A DNA stretch of 64,000 nt from Marsupella aquatica (Eukaryota; Marchantiophyta), in NCBI GenBank assembly GCA_973895155.1, contig OZ316898.1:19592001-19656000 (forward strand). Reading direction: 5' to 3'. The notes beneath the pieces were generated by a model that was not told where the DNA came from, searched no databases, and saw only the letters and a program-made list of their open reading frames with translations. This document shows, one piece after another, positions 42,301-54,256 of this stretch. The position numbers and the translations under genes were made by a program. Within the stretch, counting starts at the first letter, position 1. The number at the start of each line of letters is the position of its first letter.

Positions 42301-44600
42301 ACGATGTGGCACTTTCCTCTTCCAAGTAATAGAGCAGAAAATCAAAGAGCTAAGGTAACCTCTAATCTGGAGGTCAATCTTCACTCAAAGAAGACTACTA
42401 CAGTATGTGCTACAGCACTATCTTCCACTCAAAAACAAGGCCTGGGTTCATGCTCCAATTGCACAACAAACAGAACAACAAGGAGAGGGGTTACTGAGCT
42501 CAGTCATGGCCGCTGTTGTGTTGTGATTCTCCTCTGTGCTTGCTATTCAACTATGAGGGGAGCACTACAATTAATTACAGTGAAGCGTGGAAAGTGCAGG
42601 CTGCGTGGAAAGTGCAGGCTACTGTGTACATTCACAGGATATAATTTATGCACATATCCATATGTGCATAGTTTGCACTATCCTGGACACTATCTAATAT
42701 GTGCAAGAGAAATCTCTTATGCATTTTCTCATATGTATTGTCAGGTCACACACATTGGACTCCTCATAACCCAAGCCCTCATTCACCTGCATAAGTGTAA
42801 TATGAAACTATTTGTTGTAGTTGTTTACTCCACTTATCACTAAATGTTTCCTATGTATGCTCTGGAGTACCTTATAAATGCATGTTACGCTTGTTCACGG
42901 AAATGCACCTTTCAGGTGCATTTACAAAGTAATTTGCTGTAATATCCTTGTGGGGAACTGCATGGCCGGCCTACACTTAACCACAGTGCGCTTATCTGTG
43001 GTGCAGTTATCTATTTCTCAGTGTACAACTTTGTCTCGCCCAACTGTAACATGCATTTCTAAATGACTGAGAAAACAAATAACTAAGTAAGAAAAAGTGT
43101 CATCATGTAGATTTCCCTGTCATATGGTTCTGCTTATATAATGTTTTGGCCTTGATGGATGTATCATTGTCATTTGTCCCACAAATTTGCAGGGCATCAA
43201 CCTTTTGAAAGACTCTAACTTACTGGATTGAGAGACCATGTGGGGTGAGTCCTCACAAAATATATGCCACTGTGATACAGAGAAGTAGTAGGGGGGGGGG
43301 AACCTCTAAGAAGACTAATTTGAGAAGGCAAATTTTCCTATTTGCTATAGAAGGGAATTGAGTGGTTGCACACACACCCACACCCATAAAAATGGAGAAT
43401 GACGGGAAATGCGTAACAATCATGGAACGTAGAAAATTTGGAGGGGCAGCGGGTTGGTACAGAGTATGCTAAGGCCCTGTCCCAAGTACCTTGTGGAAAT
43501 AAGGTCCAAATATAAGAGTGGGCTTAATAGAGTGGGCTTAAGCCCTATGTCAAGAGACTTTCATTCTCGTAAGAACAAGAGTAGTAAGCATTTATCGGGG
43601 TCTATTTTAACACAGTAACTATGTTTATTTGTTTTTTAAAAAGGAGAAATGTGTGAAACCTCACAGAAAGTGAATAGTTAGTTATAATATTTGAACCTTA
43701 GACTTATGAATCTCTAGACATGCTTATGTGCCAAACTAAATTTTAAACTGGTTCTATTTCTCAGGGCGTTTATGACAGTTGTAAGAATGATCTAACAAAA
43801 TTTCCAAAGCCAGTTGCGCTGCTTGCTCTCGTGCGATTTCAACTTAAATAAAGGAAGAGAGTAAGGGACCATCGCTTCTACTGTAGTGTGGGACTGGGTT
43901 CTCCCTGAGCTGACTCGATCAAAGGTTTGAATTGCTTTGTTTGTTTTGTTTTTTCTCTGGGAACTGTAGGCATAGATTTTCTGCCGCGTTGAAATCTTTT
44001 CTGGATTGCTACAGTCTTGAATTTCTTAGGTTGAGTCCTACAATTATGACGCAGGCATGCCTGGCCACATTCGAAAAGTTTTAGCTATCATGGGTCCCTC
44101 CCTCCCTTGAATCCTTGAATTGCCCCCCGGCCTACAAAAATGGCCATTCGAGGCAATGTGGGTTTATATTGTATCGTAGATTCCTATCATTCCAATCATG
44201 TCAATGGAGGAAATGAGGAATGGGTCAGAACGGGTCCCAAAGCTTGTATAATCAACAGCGACCATCCCTCCCTATTCTCGTATTCCTTGATTAGACTGTG
44301 GGACCTCACATTGGCCAGCCTGGATATCTTTTGACAGCAGGCTTGGGACGGATTTGTCAAATCTACTGCAGACTGGACTTGTTCAAGCTACAGCACAGCT
44401 CGAGGACACTGATTGCACATATTGCAGGTGAAGACACAGCGCGTGCTTTTCTCTGGTCCGTTGATATGTGGAAGAAACGTCGACTCTATCTTAGTATAAT
44501 CTTGTACCGTCAAACAAATTAGTCTAGTACAAGCTCTCTGGGATTGATCCTTGTTCTTCTCAACTAGGGGCCAATTTGGGAACATACACCTCAACTTACC
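42301..44600. other. Gene-poor interval with short repeats
   Basis: A 179-codon frame begins at ATG 42304 but shows no domain, has Cys/His-rich random-looking composition and contains a small tandem repeat (GTGGAAAGTGCAGGCT twice, about 42585-42620); it is not called as a gene. A G10 run stands at 43291-43300 directly after a 36-bp module (43252-43287) that recurs at 45733-45768. Confidence 0.45.
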
Positions 44601-44610
44601 ACTTTAGAGG

Positions 44611-44812
44611 AATGAAAAGTGTTACTTGATGAGATCTGAGGTTTTGGGTAAGTTGATTTAGCTTCCCACTTTACAGAAATTGGTGGTTGATGGACCCCCA
44701 AAATGAAAAGTGCTATTTGATGGGACCCCTAAGGTTTGGGTAAGTTGATTTAAGGTCTATTGGTCACTTAGGGGTCCCATCAAGGAACACTTTTCCTTTT
44801 AGGGGTCCATCA
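44611..44812 (+). repeat. Foldback element with 47-bp arms plus a flanking direct copy
   Basis: The arms at 44687-44733 and 44766-44812 pair as an inverted repeat with about five mismatches around a 32-bp loop. A third, direct copy of the inner part (AATGAAAAGTGTTACTTGATG..GGGTAAGTTGATTTA) stands at 44611-44665 and matches 44702-44757. It is AT-moderate and non-coding, and looks like a MITE or a rearranged terminus. Confidence 0.75.
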
Positions 44813-45344
44813 AGCATAAACGGGTTTGGCTTCTAAACGGACATCGAGGATGTTCCACTTGAGAACAGCCAAGTTTCACTTACAGATTTAGTTACTACAG
44901 AAGATGCCTGTGTACTATTATCCAATCACACTATTGCAGTGGTCTTCTTCACCTATCATTTGCTTAGTCTGGCGTTTGCATCACCCCTCTTCATTGGTTG
45001 GTGTCGGCCTCCTTGGACCTCTTTCGCTTTTATTCTATAGTACTTTGTTTGGCCCTCTTTTACCTGCCTAGAAATTTGGATTGTAGAGGTGTATATTGGC
45101 AAAAAGCAATCGTCTGCTACCAGCTCTAGCTTGGGAATGATACGTACTTCTCCTTCAATCAAGCAACTTGAAGGTGAACAAAAAGAAATACAGAAACATC
45201 CCAATGGAGGAAAGAAAACAGGGGAGAATCAGTGCACCAAAAGTACACTTGATCCCGCACTTGATGCCAAATCAGATATCAGAATACACTCAGCTTCTTT
45301 CCACTCTTCTTTTAAGAGATACTAGCCCCGACTACCCGTTCTTT
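44813..45344. other. No feature recognised
   Basis: Only short frames occur on both strands (for example 45089-45325 plus), with no known domain and no repeat identified. Confidence 0.4.
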
Positions 45345-45660
45345 GAACATGAATAGCGGAGAGTACAATAAAAAAATTATCAAAATATATTTTCTATTCA
45401 TATTCTTTAAAAATTAATGAAATAATAATATATTATTTTCTTGTATGTGCACATCAGTCTTTTTGTGTGCACATTCATCTTCTATGCACATATGTTGTGG
45501 TGGGGCCATAGTGCTTATATTTTTTGAATGTAATAATTAAAAATTATTATAAAAAATTAACATGTACATGCATCATAGTCATGTCATGAGTTTCTCTCAT
45601 GAACATGATGACCATAGAGTTACGGTCTAGAGGCTTCACTCTAGACCTAGACTCTTAATC
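45345..45660 (+). repeat. Dispersed AT-rich repeat family R2, copy 1
   Basis: About 300 bp with TGTGCACAT, TGCACATATGTTG, CATCATAGTCATG and TCTAGAGGCTTCACTCTA in this order. The same landmarks appear in the opposite orientation at 55600-55880. Non-coding; probably a non-autonomous transposon. Confidence 0.65.
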
Positions 45661-46609
45661 ATAGACTTCAGTTTGCGCTTTTATATTAAGATATTTTCAT
45701 TATTTTTAGTGTAATTATTATTATGCCATGTTCTCACAAAATATATGCCACTATGATACAGAGAAGTACTAAAAACACTATGTAGTTATTGGCCCTTTGC
45801 ACTTCCTTGGGTTTTGGGTTGTTTTATGCTCTCTGTTTGATACTTTGTTCTTTTGCAGAGTTATATATATATATATGCCCAGTTTGCTAGCATAGGACTT
45901 AGATCCCCTCTCCTAGTTGAGTACAGTCAGCTCATAATAGGTCTCGTTATGAGCAGTAAGTCATGAATCACTAATATTAAACATAGATAGTGTAGGTTGT
46001 AAAATGGTTAAATCCATATTAAAGGTGACACATTTGTGCCAGTGGCATGACTTTGTAGTAGCTCACTTGAGTAGAGACTGATCGGTCTTGTGGTCAATTA
46101 CTGTGGCTGACTCTTCCCTTTTCTTGGGGTTTCACAGATTACCCCTTTAGAAAATAAAAAATAAAAAATTTCTCAATTTAAAAAAGTTGACACATTTGTT
46201 GTGGAAGATTGATCTCCAAGAGGGCAAGGAAATTTGGGTAGGGAAACCTTTTACCTACAAAGTGTTTGAATACCAAGGTTTTTGTTGGAAGCAAAACTTG
46301 CACCTCAATGCCAACTTGTATGCAAATGAGTATCTTGCATTGGTGCGGACATTGGTGCTATTCAACAGTGCGCCAAAAACCATGCAATGTATATAACATT
46401 GCCAAAGAACCCAAGAAGACCCAAGAGCTAGAAAAAGCCCAAGAGTATGTGTCCCAGTGTATTCTGCCTTAGATTGAATTCTGACTCTAGTCTTGTAGCT
46501 TGAGAATTTGGTAGCATGTAGCGAAAAGACCTGATTTTGACAATTGCTTGTGATAACCATGTTGTCAATTAGCCAAAGGGTCCACGAACTAATTTTTCAG
46601 TTTGACATG
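45661..46609. other. Gene-free interval with microsatellite
   Basis: It contains the second copy of a 36-bp module (45733-45768) and an (AT)7 run at 45862-45875. No gene is seen. Confidence 0.5.
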
Positions 46610-46940
46610 CTTTTCTAATCTTCTCGATCATATTTATCTCTCCTCAACATCCTTTCCTTGACTCAAGTGCCATCTTTTTCTCACCTAGCCTCACCATCTT
46701 TTCTCACATTGATATCTTTATCTTACCACGATATTTTATTCTCACTTGACATTTATCTCTCAACTTTAATTTTTTTTCTCTCCAGGACAATTTTTGTCAA
46801 CTTGACAGTTTATGTTTTTTTTCATCTTGCTATCATTTTTTCACTTTGACATCTTTCTCTCATCACAATATCATTCTCTTAACCTAGATATTTTTTCTCT
46901 CCTCTAGATCTTTTCTCCTATCTTTTACTCATCTTTACAA
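46610..46940 (+). repeat. Pyrimidine-rich degenerate short-unit repeat
   Basis: Irregular ~22-28 bp units of the type ACATCTTTCTCTCATCAC/AATATCATTCTC are repeated a dozen or so times. Purine-rich sequence of the complementary type (AGGTGAAAAAATATGTC, AAGATGTCAAGGTGA) lies at 62505-62690, suggesting an inverted relative. Non-coding. The remaining 46941-47705 shows no gene. Confidence 0.55.
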
Positions 46941-48801
46941 AAAAAATATTACTAACTAATTTGCCAGTTAGTCCTGGTACACAACTCCCTTTTTTATGAG
47001 GCAAATATTTGAAATATTAGTAAATTTAAATCCTGTAAAGATGAGGCTACCGTTAGGGAGAAATCTAGGCTCACCATAATTTCCATAGTTCATCCTCACT
47101 GTTGAGAACTACAGTATTGCACACACGTATAAATATGTACATTGTACAGCTCCAGATAGTAGATCGAGACGGTGCTGATCATGCAGCTAGCTAGATAGTA
47201 AACTTCACGTCAACGGAAATCTTTAGTCCACAGCCTCAGCAATCCATTGTTCGGGTACCACTTCCGCTACGTCGATCAGTTACATACATCATCGAGAGGG
47301 TTTGAGGCTCAATATGTATAGAAATCTCTATGATCTCACATTCAAGTTCATTACTAGGAATCCGGTTTGATTGTATCGTTATCCACATGTCCATAATTTC
47401 GCTAGTCCATTGTTGGAAACCCGGTTTCATTGTGTACGTACTGATCGGCCACTCCGTGCATGAGCTAGGCAGTGAGACTATGGATATGATGTAGTCGCGA
47501 CGAGTGGAAGACAAGCATGATCGACATATCCCTTCAATTTCGAAGGCCATGCATGCTGCGAGAGCTGCAAGGTCGTGCCGTCGGTACCATCCATCTCTGC
47601 AACTGGTCTAGAGGTGAGCATCTGGACTGATCGACTAGAGAGATATTACTTAACCATGCCAGGGCCTTTGCACATATCGTGAAAGATCTGTTACAAAGTT
47701 TGGGAGAGGATTTTAAGATTATTCGATACAGTTTCGCCTTCTCAGCGCTTTAATTTGTGCTATCAGATTCACAATTATATAAGCGAAGTTGTTGTTGTAT
47801 TTAACTATCTGAGTCTCTGCTGACAGCCTCCTTGTCAATCATTAAATACTCTCCAACCCTGGATGCTGGGAAGCTAGTATTTCAGTCTGCCATGTCAAGC
47901 AGTTAGAGTATTATTGCAGTCTCGATTATCGTTAGCTGCACCACTGCCATGAGTTGTTTGGCTTAGTCTACGTAGTATCAGGTGGCATCATTTTCCGCAT
48001 TCGCAGGTTGATCGATAACACAAATCCTTAACGAGGTTCATCTTAAAATCTTGATATATGTGTTTGTCAATTTTGCACATTTCAGGAGTTCTGTTGGCGT
48101 GCGACAGGTAACGATTTCATTGATTCTGTCAACCAGAAGTGACTACGTACATAAATAGGCTCTTCATCGGATCTTGGAGAAGAATTTGAACAGCCTCAAA
48201 GGAGACTGCTCTCTTGAACGACTTCAATTGTGCTACAGCGCATGACTAACGCTCTTTGTCGACAAGTTGCACTCCAAGCCAGTAGCGGAGTCGCCGACTC
48301 GGTAAGCCGACCATACCAATTCCATTTCTGGGAAGTTTATATTTACCATTACAAACCACACTAACTTTCGAGAAGGAAGCCAGAAAGCAAGCTTCGGGTT
48401 TCCGCACCTTCCTATGCGAATCTCTGAAATCGATGGAGTTGCAGTAGACTCGCGTCCGGGTAGGTACTAATAAATCGACGTGAGAGAGCTTTGGAAACCA
48501 ATTATTCAGCCCATCACTTCAATGAAATGGCTTCCAAAGGTCTCCGCAACATGTTACATTAATATTCTCATGATGCATGATGGTCAGAAATGACAGCCCT
48601 ACGTTTCCTATGAAAACATTTAAGTATGGGTGAATATCACTTCAATTGAAGGTGTCTATCTGTTGCTTTTTAAGCCATCTCTCCCTGATGCAGCGTAGCC
48701 GGTCTATATATACTATCACGCACTTTTTCTAGCTACGATCGTAACTTCGTGACTCACAACTTTCACTGGCACCATCGTGCAAGACCTGCCTGTCAAAGTA
48801 C

Positions 48802-48978
48802 ATGTCTACGAGACGTCCGACGATATGTTGGGGATTCTCAAGACCAAGAGGAGGGTTCCAACTGCTTTCTATGATTTCAATAGGCTTCCATTTGAAGCGT
48901 GTCAGCTCAATGCATGAATGTGAGATAATTTGGGAAGCCGTTCGAATTGCAAGAACCTGGAGAATAGACTTTAATTGA
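48802..48978 (+). promoter_or_regulatory. Upstream open frame (58 codons), counterpart of 10078-10254
   Basis: Same length, start context and stop position as in block 1, with a few amino-acid replacements. Upstream, block 2 has an eight-base TATATATA at 48705-48712 where block 1 has only TATACTAG. Confidence 0.4.
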
Positions 48979-48985
48979 TTCTAAC

Positions 48986-51943
48986 TTGTTGGCACCCCGA
49001 GCAGCAGACAGGAACCAGTTGACCGAAGTTCAGACTCTTTTGAAGTTCAAATATTTGACGGCCTTAGATACTTGGATATTAACCAGAGGGTACTACAGTA
49101 CGTGGAAGGACACAGACCAAAGTCCCTGTTCTTGGTGGGGAGTAACTTGCTCGGAAAATTTCACGGTAACGAGGCTTAGTCTTTCGGGTTGGGGACTGAC
49201 GGGACTGCCAAGTCTCGGAGTTTTGTCGAACCTTACCGATCTTCGCGAGTTGGATTTGTCATTCAATAGTTTTAGAAGTAGTGTCGACGTCGGTGCTGTA
49301 AAAATTAGCATTCCTGGCGACATCGGATCCTTGGTTGCGCTTACTCACCTTACCCTTGCAGTTAACCAGTTCTCAGGTCCGATACCTAGTAGCATTTCTG
49401 CCTGCCGCAGCCTACAGTACCTAAATGTGGGATCCAATGAACTTAACGGTGTGATCCCCGATCTGAGCGCCTTGCGCAACCTACAGTTTCTCTACGCCGA
49501 AGGCAATCATCTTAGTGGCCCTTTTCCGCAATGGCTAGGGCAATTACACAGCCTTCTGGCGGTGAAACTGTCGGGTAACAATTTTACTGGTAAAGTCCCC
49601 TCTCTTTCGAACCTAACCGAGCTATTGGAGATAGTACTTGATGACAACGCCTTTACGGGGTTTGAAGAGCCAGTGTTCCCAGGTTCACAGAATTTAGAGC
49701 ACTTGTCCGTGCAGAACAATCAACTAGGGGGTCCGATTCCACCTAGCATTACTAATTTTCGGAATATGAGGATGCTTAATTTGTCCAACAACCAACTCAT
49801 TGGCCAGATCCCTCGTGGGTTTTTGCTAAATATGAGCCGAGCCATCTCGTTCGATTTATCTTATAATCAACTCACGGGAAACATCCCTTCGAATTTGCTG
49901 CAGCCTACTACAATTGCCGTTTATATGCCTGTCTTGAGGTTCTCAAACAATCTTCTGACTGGTTCGATACCATTCGATGGAACCCAGCAATACCATTACC
50001 ATACCTTAGATTTTAGTAACAATAAACTGAGTGGATCAATTCCTTCCATTTGCAACAATGGAACTAGCTTTTTCTCCCACTTTTGGCTTCAAAACAACCA
50101 GCTAGAAGGATACATTGTCGATTTTCTCGCGCACTCTTATTCTTGTATAGTGGACTTGCAAGTAGCAAACAATTCCTTCAGTGGGGACCTGTCGAGAATA
50201 GCTTCTATCAGTGAGACTAGTATGGATTTGGTTAGGACGCAATCGCGACTACAAACCGTAGACCTCAGCAACAACAGTTTTTGGATGAGTACCACAGAAG
50301 CCAATCCTGATCCATTGAGGGTTTTGCTGGAGTTTTTTGTGCTCAATACATCTGTGACGAATTTTCGAATCCCAGGGAACAATTTCTCCGGAATTAGTCT
50401 ACCTGCATACTTCTCCGTCGCGGCAAATTCCCTCAATTTTTTTGATTTAAGTCACAGTCATCTGATGGGGAACATATCTGACGCAGCACTCAACAGCACA
50501 TGGTTCCCGGCAATCCAATCTTTGAACTTGTCTAACAATGCCTTGACGGGACCAATCCCGGAAGCCATTGTCATGCTTCCGAAAATAGTGGTTCCTGATC
50601 TCTCCAACAATAGTCTATCTGGATTGTTTCCTTCTATACTGCCAGCAAGTATCAAGCTTCTGTTTGCAGGCAACGATGGACTTTGCGGTGGTCCCTTACG
50701 AGCTTGTACGCAAGCGACACGTTCACAATGGTGGATTTTGGTCGTTGCAATTGGGGGTTCTATTATAATAGTTGTGTTAAGTTGTTTGGTTGTTGCGTGG
50801 CGATGGAGAGTGTACCGCAAAATGCACCAACAAGATGCTGATTTAATCAAAACACTGCTGGAGAGAGAATCAGCATCGTTGATGTCCCTTCGCGAGCTGA
50901 AGAAAGCGACAAACAACTTTGCTGAGGATTCACAAATAGGAGAGGGAGGCTTTGGGACTGTCTACACAGGCAAGCTTAATGACGGAACCAAAGTGGCCAT
51001 CAAGAGAAGCAAGTTCGAAGGAATGGAGAAGGACAAACAACGATTCTTGAACGAGGTCAGGATATTGTCTCAAGTAAACCACCGTCATCTTGCGAAGCTC
51101 CTCGGTTGTTGCATGGAGAACAAGATTGCTTTGCTTGTCTTTGAATTTGTTTCAAATGGCACACTCCAAGAACATCTTCAAGGAAAGACTGAGGGTATAC
51201 ATTTGAGCTGGAAACAACGGCTTCAGATTGCGATTCAAACAGCAGATGCTCGAAATTATCTTCATTCAGCTGCAAGTTTCCCAATCTATCATCGGGATGT
51301 CAAGTCGGCTAACATTCTGTTAGACAAGGACCTTAATGCCAAAGTGGCAGATTTTGGAATCTCGAAGTTGGCTCCCCTCGAAGCGACGCATGTTTCAACA
51401 GTTGCAATCCAAGGCACCATGGGCTATATGGATCCCGAATACTACACCTCCTACAGACTAACTGATAAAAGTGACGTGTACAGCTTTGGTGTGGTCCTAT
51501 TGGAACTCATCTCAGCAAAGGCTGTCATAGACTTTATGAGGGGTGAAGAAAAAACCAGTTTGGTGAATTTTGCAAGGATAGACGTCGAGAAAGGGGACTT
51601 GCAAGAACTGATCGATCAGGCTCTTCTGGAGACCTACAATGATTCGACCGGTAATGGCAGGGAGTCAATCTTGAATGTGGGCAGGCTAGCTCTGAAGTGT
51701 CTGCAGATACGATCCAAGGCCAGACCAAGCATGCAAGAGGTGTGGAAAGAGCTGCAAGATATATGGCTGGCGATTTCATGCACGTCCGAGGAATTGTGCT
51801 CTATTAATGATGAAAAGAAGGACATACTGCGCAATTACGCAATTATCCTATCTGAATCTTCCCCTTCTGGATCTTCCCCTTCCAGTTGCCCTAGTTTTAG
51901 TGTAAAAAGTGATGATGGTAGTATTGAGATGTCATTAAAGTAA
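48986..51943 (+). pseudogene. LRR receptor-like kinase copy 2, without start codon or signal peptide
   Basis: The frame is open from 48968 to the TAA at 51941-51943 but has no ATG before the leucine-rich repeats; the first in-frame codons after the upstream stop are TTG TTG. The 149 bp that in copy 1 carry the ATG and the signal peptide are replaced by nine bases. All other parts are intact: LRRNT CSWWGVTC, LRR array, transmembrane helix, Gly loop, VAIK Lys (near residue 673 of the open frame), HRDVKSANILLD, DFG and GTMGYMDPEYY. Compared with copy 1, I count about 55 replacements in the ectodomain against about 15 in the transmembrane and cytoplasmic part. As it stands it would not be secreted to the plasma membrane; an unseen upstream exon could change that. 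Confidence 0.8.
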
Positions 51944-52583
51944 TCGGCCTCAGTAGTGGCCTGCATGCCACAGAGGTTAAGAAAATTGTGGGTCAGATAT
52001 ATTGAGGTTAAATTCGTACGTATCAGAGAACAGCTGTTAAGGTCTCCCATCCTTAGTTTGAGGAATCTATTGAAAAATGGTACCAGTCGAAGGCTCACTG
52101 CAGTAACTTATTGTAGCAGTCCTTTAGCAAGCAGGTGAAGAATTGTAGAGAGCTAGCCTAGGTTGAGAGAAGTCCTCACGTTTGATTGAATTGCCTGGCT
52201 TGCACGTTATAAGGGTCAGAATTTGTCCTACACAGCTATCTCTTGCATCAACGGGGTCTGGGAACCCCGAGCCATACTCTGGTCTTCTAGGTGCAGCTAC
52301 TCCTGTTCGTAGCGTACAGGTTGGCCTTTGGGATTTGTAGGTGTACGCACTATGTACAAATTGAGTTCTTAGTTTCTTGTAGATTTCATTAATTATAAAG
52401 CCTGAATATGATCAAGAGTCCTGAATCGCTTTCTAAGAGAATTGCAACACGTTCATGTGTGTTGCAGAGTTTAACAATGTAGCCTTATAGTTCAGATCTA
52501 CCTCTTGAAATCACTTTTCTTGTCATTGACAGTCTCTTGCAGAGTAGAAGCAAATTTTCTTGGTTTTTTCGTCGGTGGAGATT

Positions 52584-53514
52584 AATCTGTCGGCATCTGA
52601 AATTTAAGGCTGGTCCTGATTCTCTCTAGTGGGATAAACAGAACCACTTGAGGTTAATCAGATAGCATGCAGAATTTCTTTCTCCTAAATTCTCCAATTC
52701 TCTCTATCGATGTAAATAGGATCATGTTTCCTTTCCAGCTGAGAGCTTTAATTTTCTAGAAGTCAACGTACAGGTGCACCTTTTCGTGGTTTCTGCTATT
52801 CTTCTGCTGGCATTGAAGTGAAATCATATGCTGTAGATTCACAGAAGTTGTGTAGAAACCAGCTGCTGCACTTTGCTTCTTTGAATTTGGACTTCAAATT
52901 GGCAGCGTTGATTTTACCTATGGCAATCTGCATGCATCAAAATTCATTCCACCACTTCACATCCTAAACTTGGTCAGGAAAGGAGCCAGAATTCGATTGA
53001 GGAGAGGGGAACTTCAATTTTGTGCCATTCCAATTGAGTCAGTGTGGCGAAAAATTTATCTAAACTTCTACAGTTTAAGCAAAGCTCAGAAAAAAGACAG
53101 ATTTCTTTCAGAAGTCCGAAGTCTACTTATCTTCCAATGAAGTTTAATCTATGGAGTGGATCATGCTGTCTGACCTCGCGGTTCAATGAAGCACTGTACG
53201 AAGTATTCTGTACACCAAAGTATCCACCAATGAGCGAGTTACCCAAAACGCAGTTGGCATTGTGAAAAGATCATGTAAGTGACGGACTGGGAATTTAATG
53301 AATTCAAGCCCAGGCCCTGCCAATACTACCATACAGCGTTAGAGTTGAACATACGATCGTTTGGTGGAATCCCATGAGGACCGATTTTCAGAATCTATAT
53401 TCTTATCCCATAATATGCAACATACAAGAAATTGGTTTCATTGAATAGTTTGTACGAGAAAAGCTATACGAGAATGTGCATACTTTACGAGGTATTCTAT
53501 GTTGCGAGCAAAGA
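52584..53514. other. No feature recognised
   Basis: Unrelated to block 1 beyond the duplication breakpoint. Only short frames without known domains. Confidence 0.4.
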
Positions 53515-53770
53515 GGAGATTTTGATAGTGACTAGATTTTGATAGCAAGACAAAAATGGTTCAAAATTTCAGTTGCTTTTTGGTGCCTTTTACATTTTTT
53601 GTGTTTTTTAAAGAGTCCAGATGGCAAAAAGGGAATCCCCAAAAGGGATGTTACCAACCAGGTAGTTGATAGCGAGGTAGTTGCATGTAGAAAAATAAGG
53701 ATCATGCAAGAATGTTTTTTGCTCGTGCAAGGAAAATTTTTACTGTTTGCTCGCACGTTACAATTACCCA
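53515..53770 (-). repeat. Dispersed repeat family R1, copy 2 (inverted)
   Basis: On the minus strand it reads GGGTAATTGTAACGTG, GAGCAAAAAACATTCTTG, CTATCAACTACCTGG, GGTAACATCCCTTTTGGGGA and GTCTTGCTATCAAAAT in the same order as 61800-62110. Confidence 0.75.
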
Positions 53771-53825
53771 TACTTTACACCCAGCAACATTTTACTTGGT
53801 GCTGATCACTCCATGCCCTGCTCAA

Positions 53826-54256
53826 TCATCGTAATTAGTGTGACCAACACTTGTCTAATTTGAGAGGTGTTGATCACTCCCCTACACTCTTCACCTTAAT
53901 TAGTGTGACTAACACTTATCTAATTTGAGAGCTCTGATTTTCAGGTCTACTCTCAAATTAGTGTTAGTCACACTAGTTTTGTGCTAACAGTATTTCTGGG
54001 CTATGAATTAGTGCTAGTGTGATCTCAAGAGTGGAAAAATAGAGGAGGAAAACTATATGGAAAAATCTACAAGAAGTAATGTATTTTGGACTCAAACTCA
54101 TCCATTTTCTATGAGCAATTTAAACAGGGGTGGAAAAAAACTATTCTAAAAAATTGCAAAAATTAATGTCACTTGCACTCAATTATTTTGACCAAAATTA
54201 GTGTTAGTAAAACAAATTTTGTACTAATGCTAATTTTTGCATTACTCTAATTTAGG
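53826..54256 (+). repeat. AATTAGTGTGACTAACAC repeat and foldback cluster
   Basis: Two direct copies of AATTAGTGTGACYAACACTTRTCTAATTTGAGAG-like sequence stand at about 53832-53866 and 53898-53931. The second is followed by its inverted copy at about 53950-53980 around an 18-bp spacer. More distant ATTAGTGTTAGT copies continue to 54256. Non-coding. Confidence 0.65.

Larger units (their letters stand above)
47706..52583 (+). repeat. Segmental duplication, block 2 (pairs with 8958-14008)
   Basis: Collinear with block 1 from GAGGATTTTAAGATTAT to GTCGGTGGAGATTA. It lacks the segment that in block 1 spans 10292-10440, replaced here by nine bases, and has several small indels in the promoter region, including loss of about 18 bp near 48628. 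About 650 bp of matching sequence follows the kinase stop codon. Confidence 0.95.

Noticed and set aside
42304-42843. 179-codon frame beginning with ATG
   Set aside because: No domain, Cys/His-rich random-looking composition, contains a small DNA tandem repeat, and no supporting neighbour or homologous frame.
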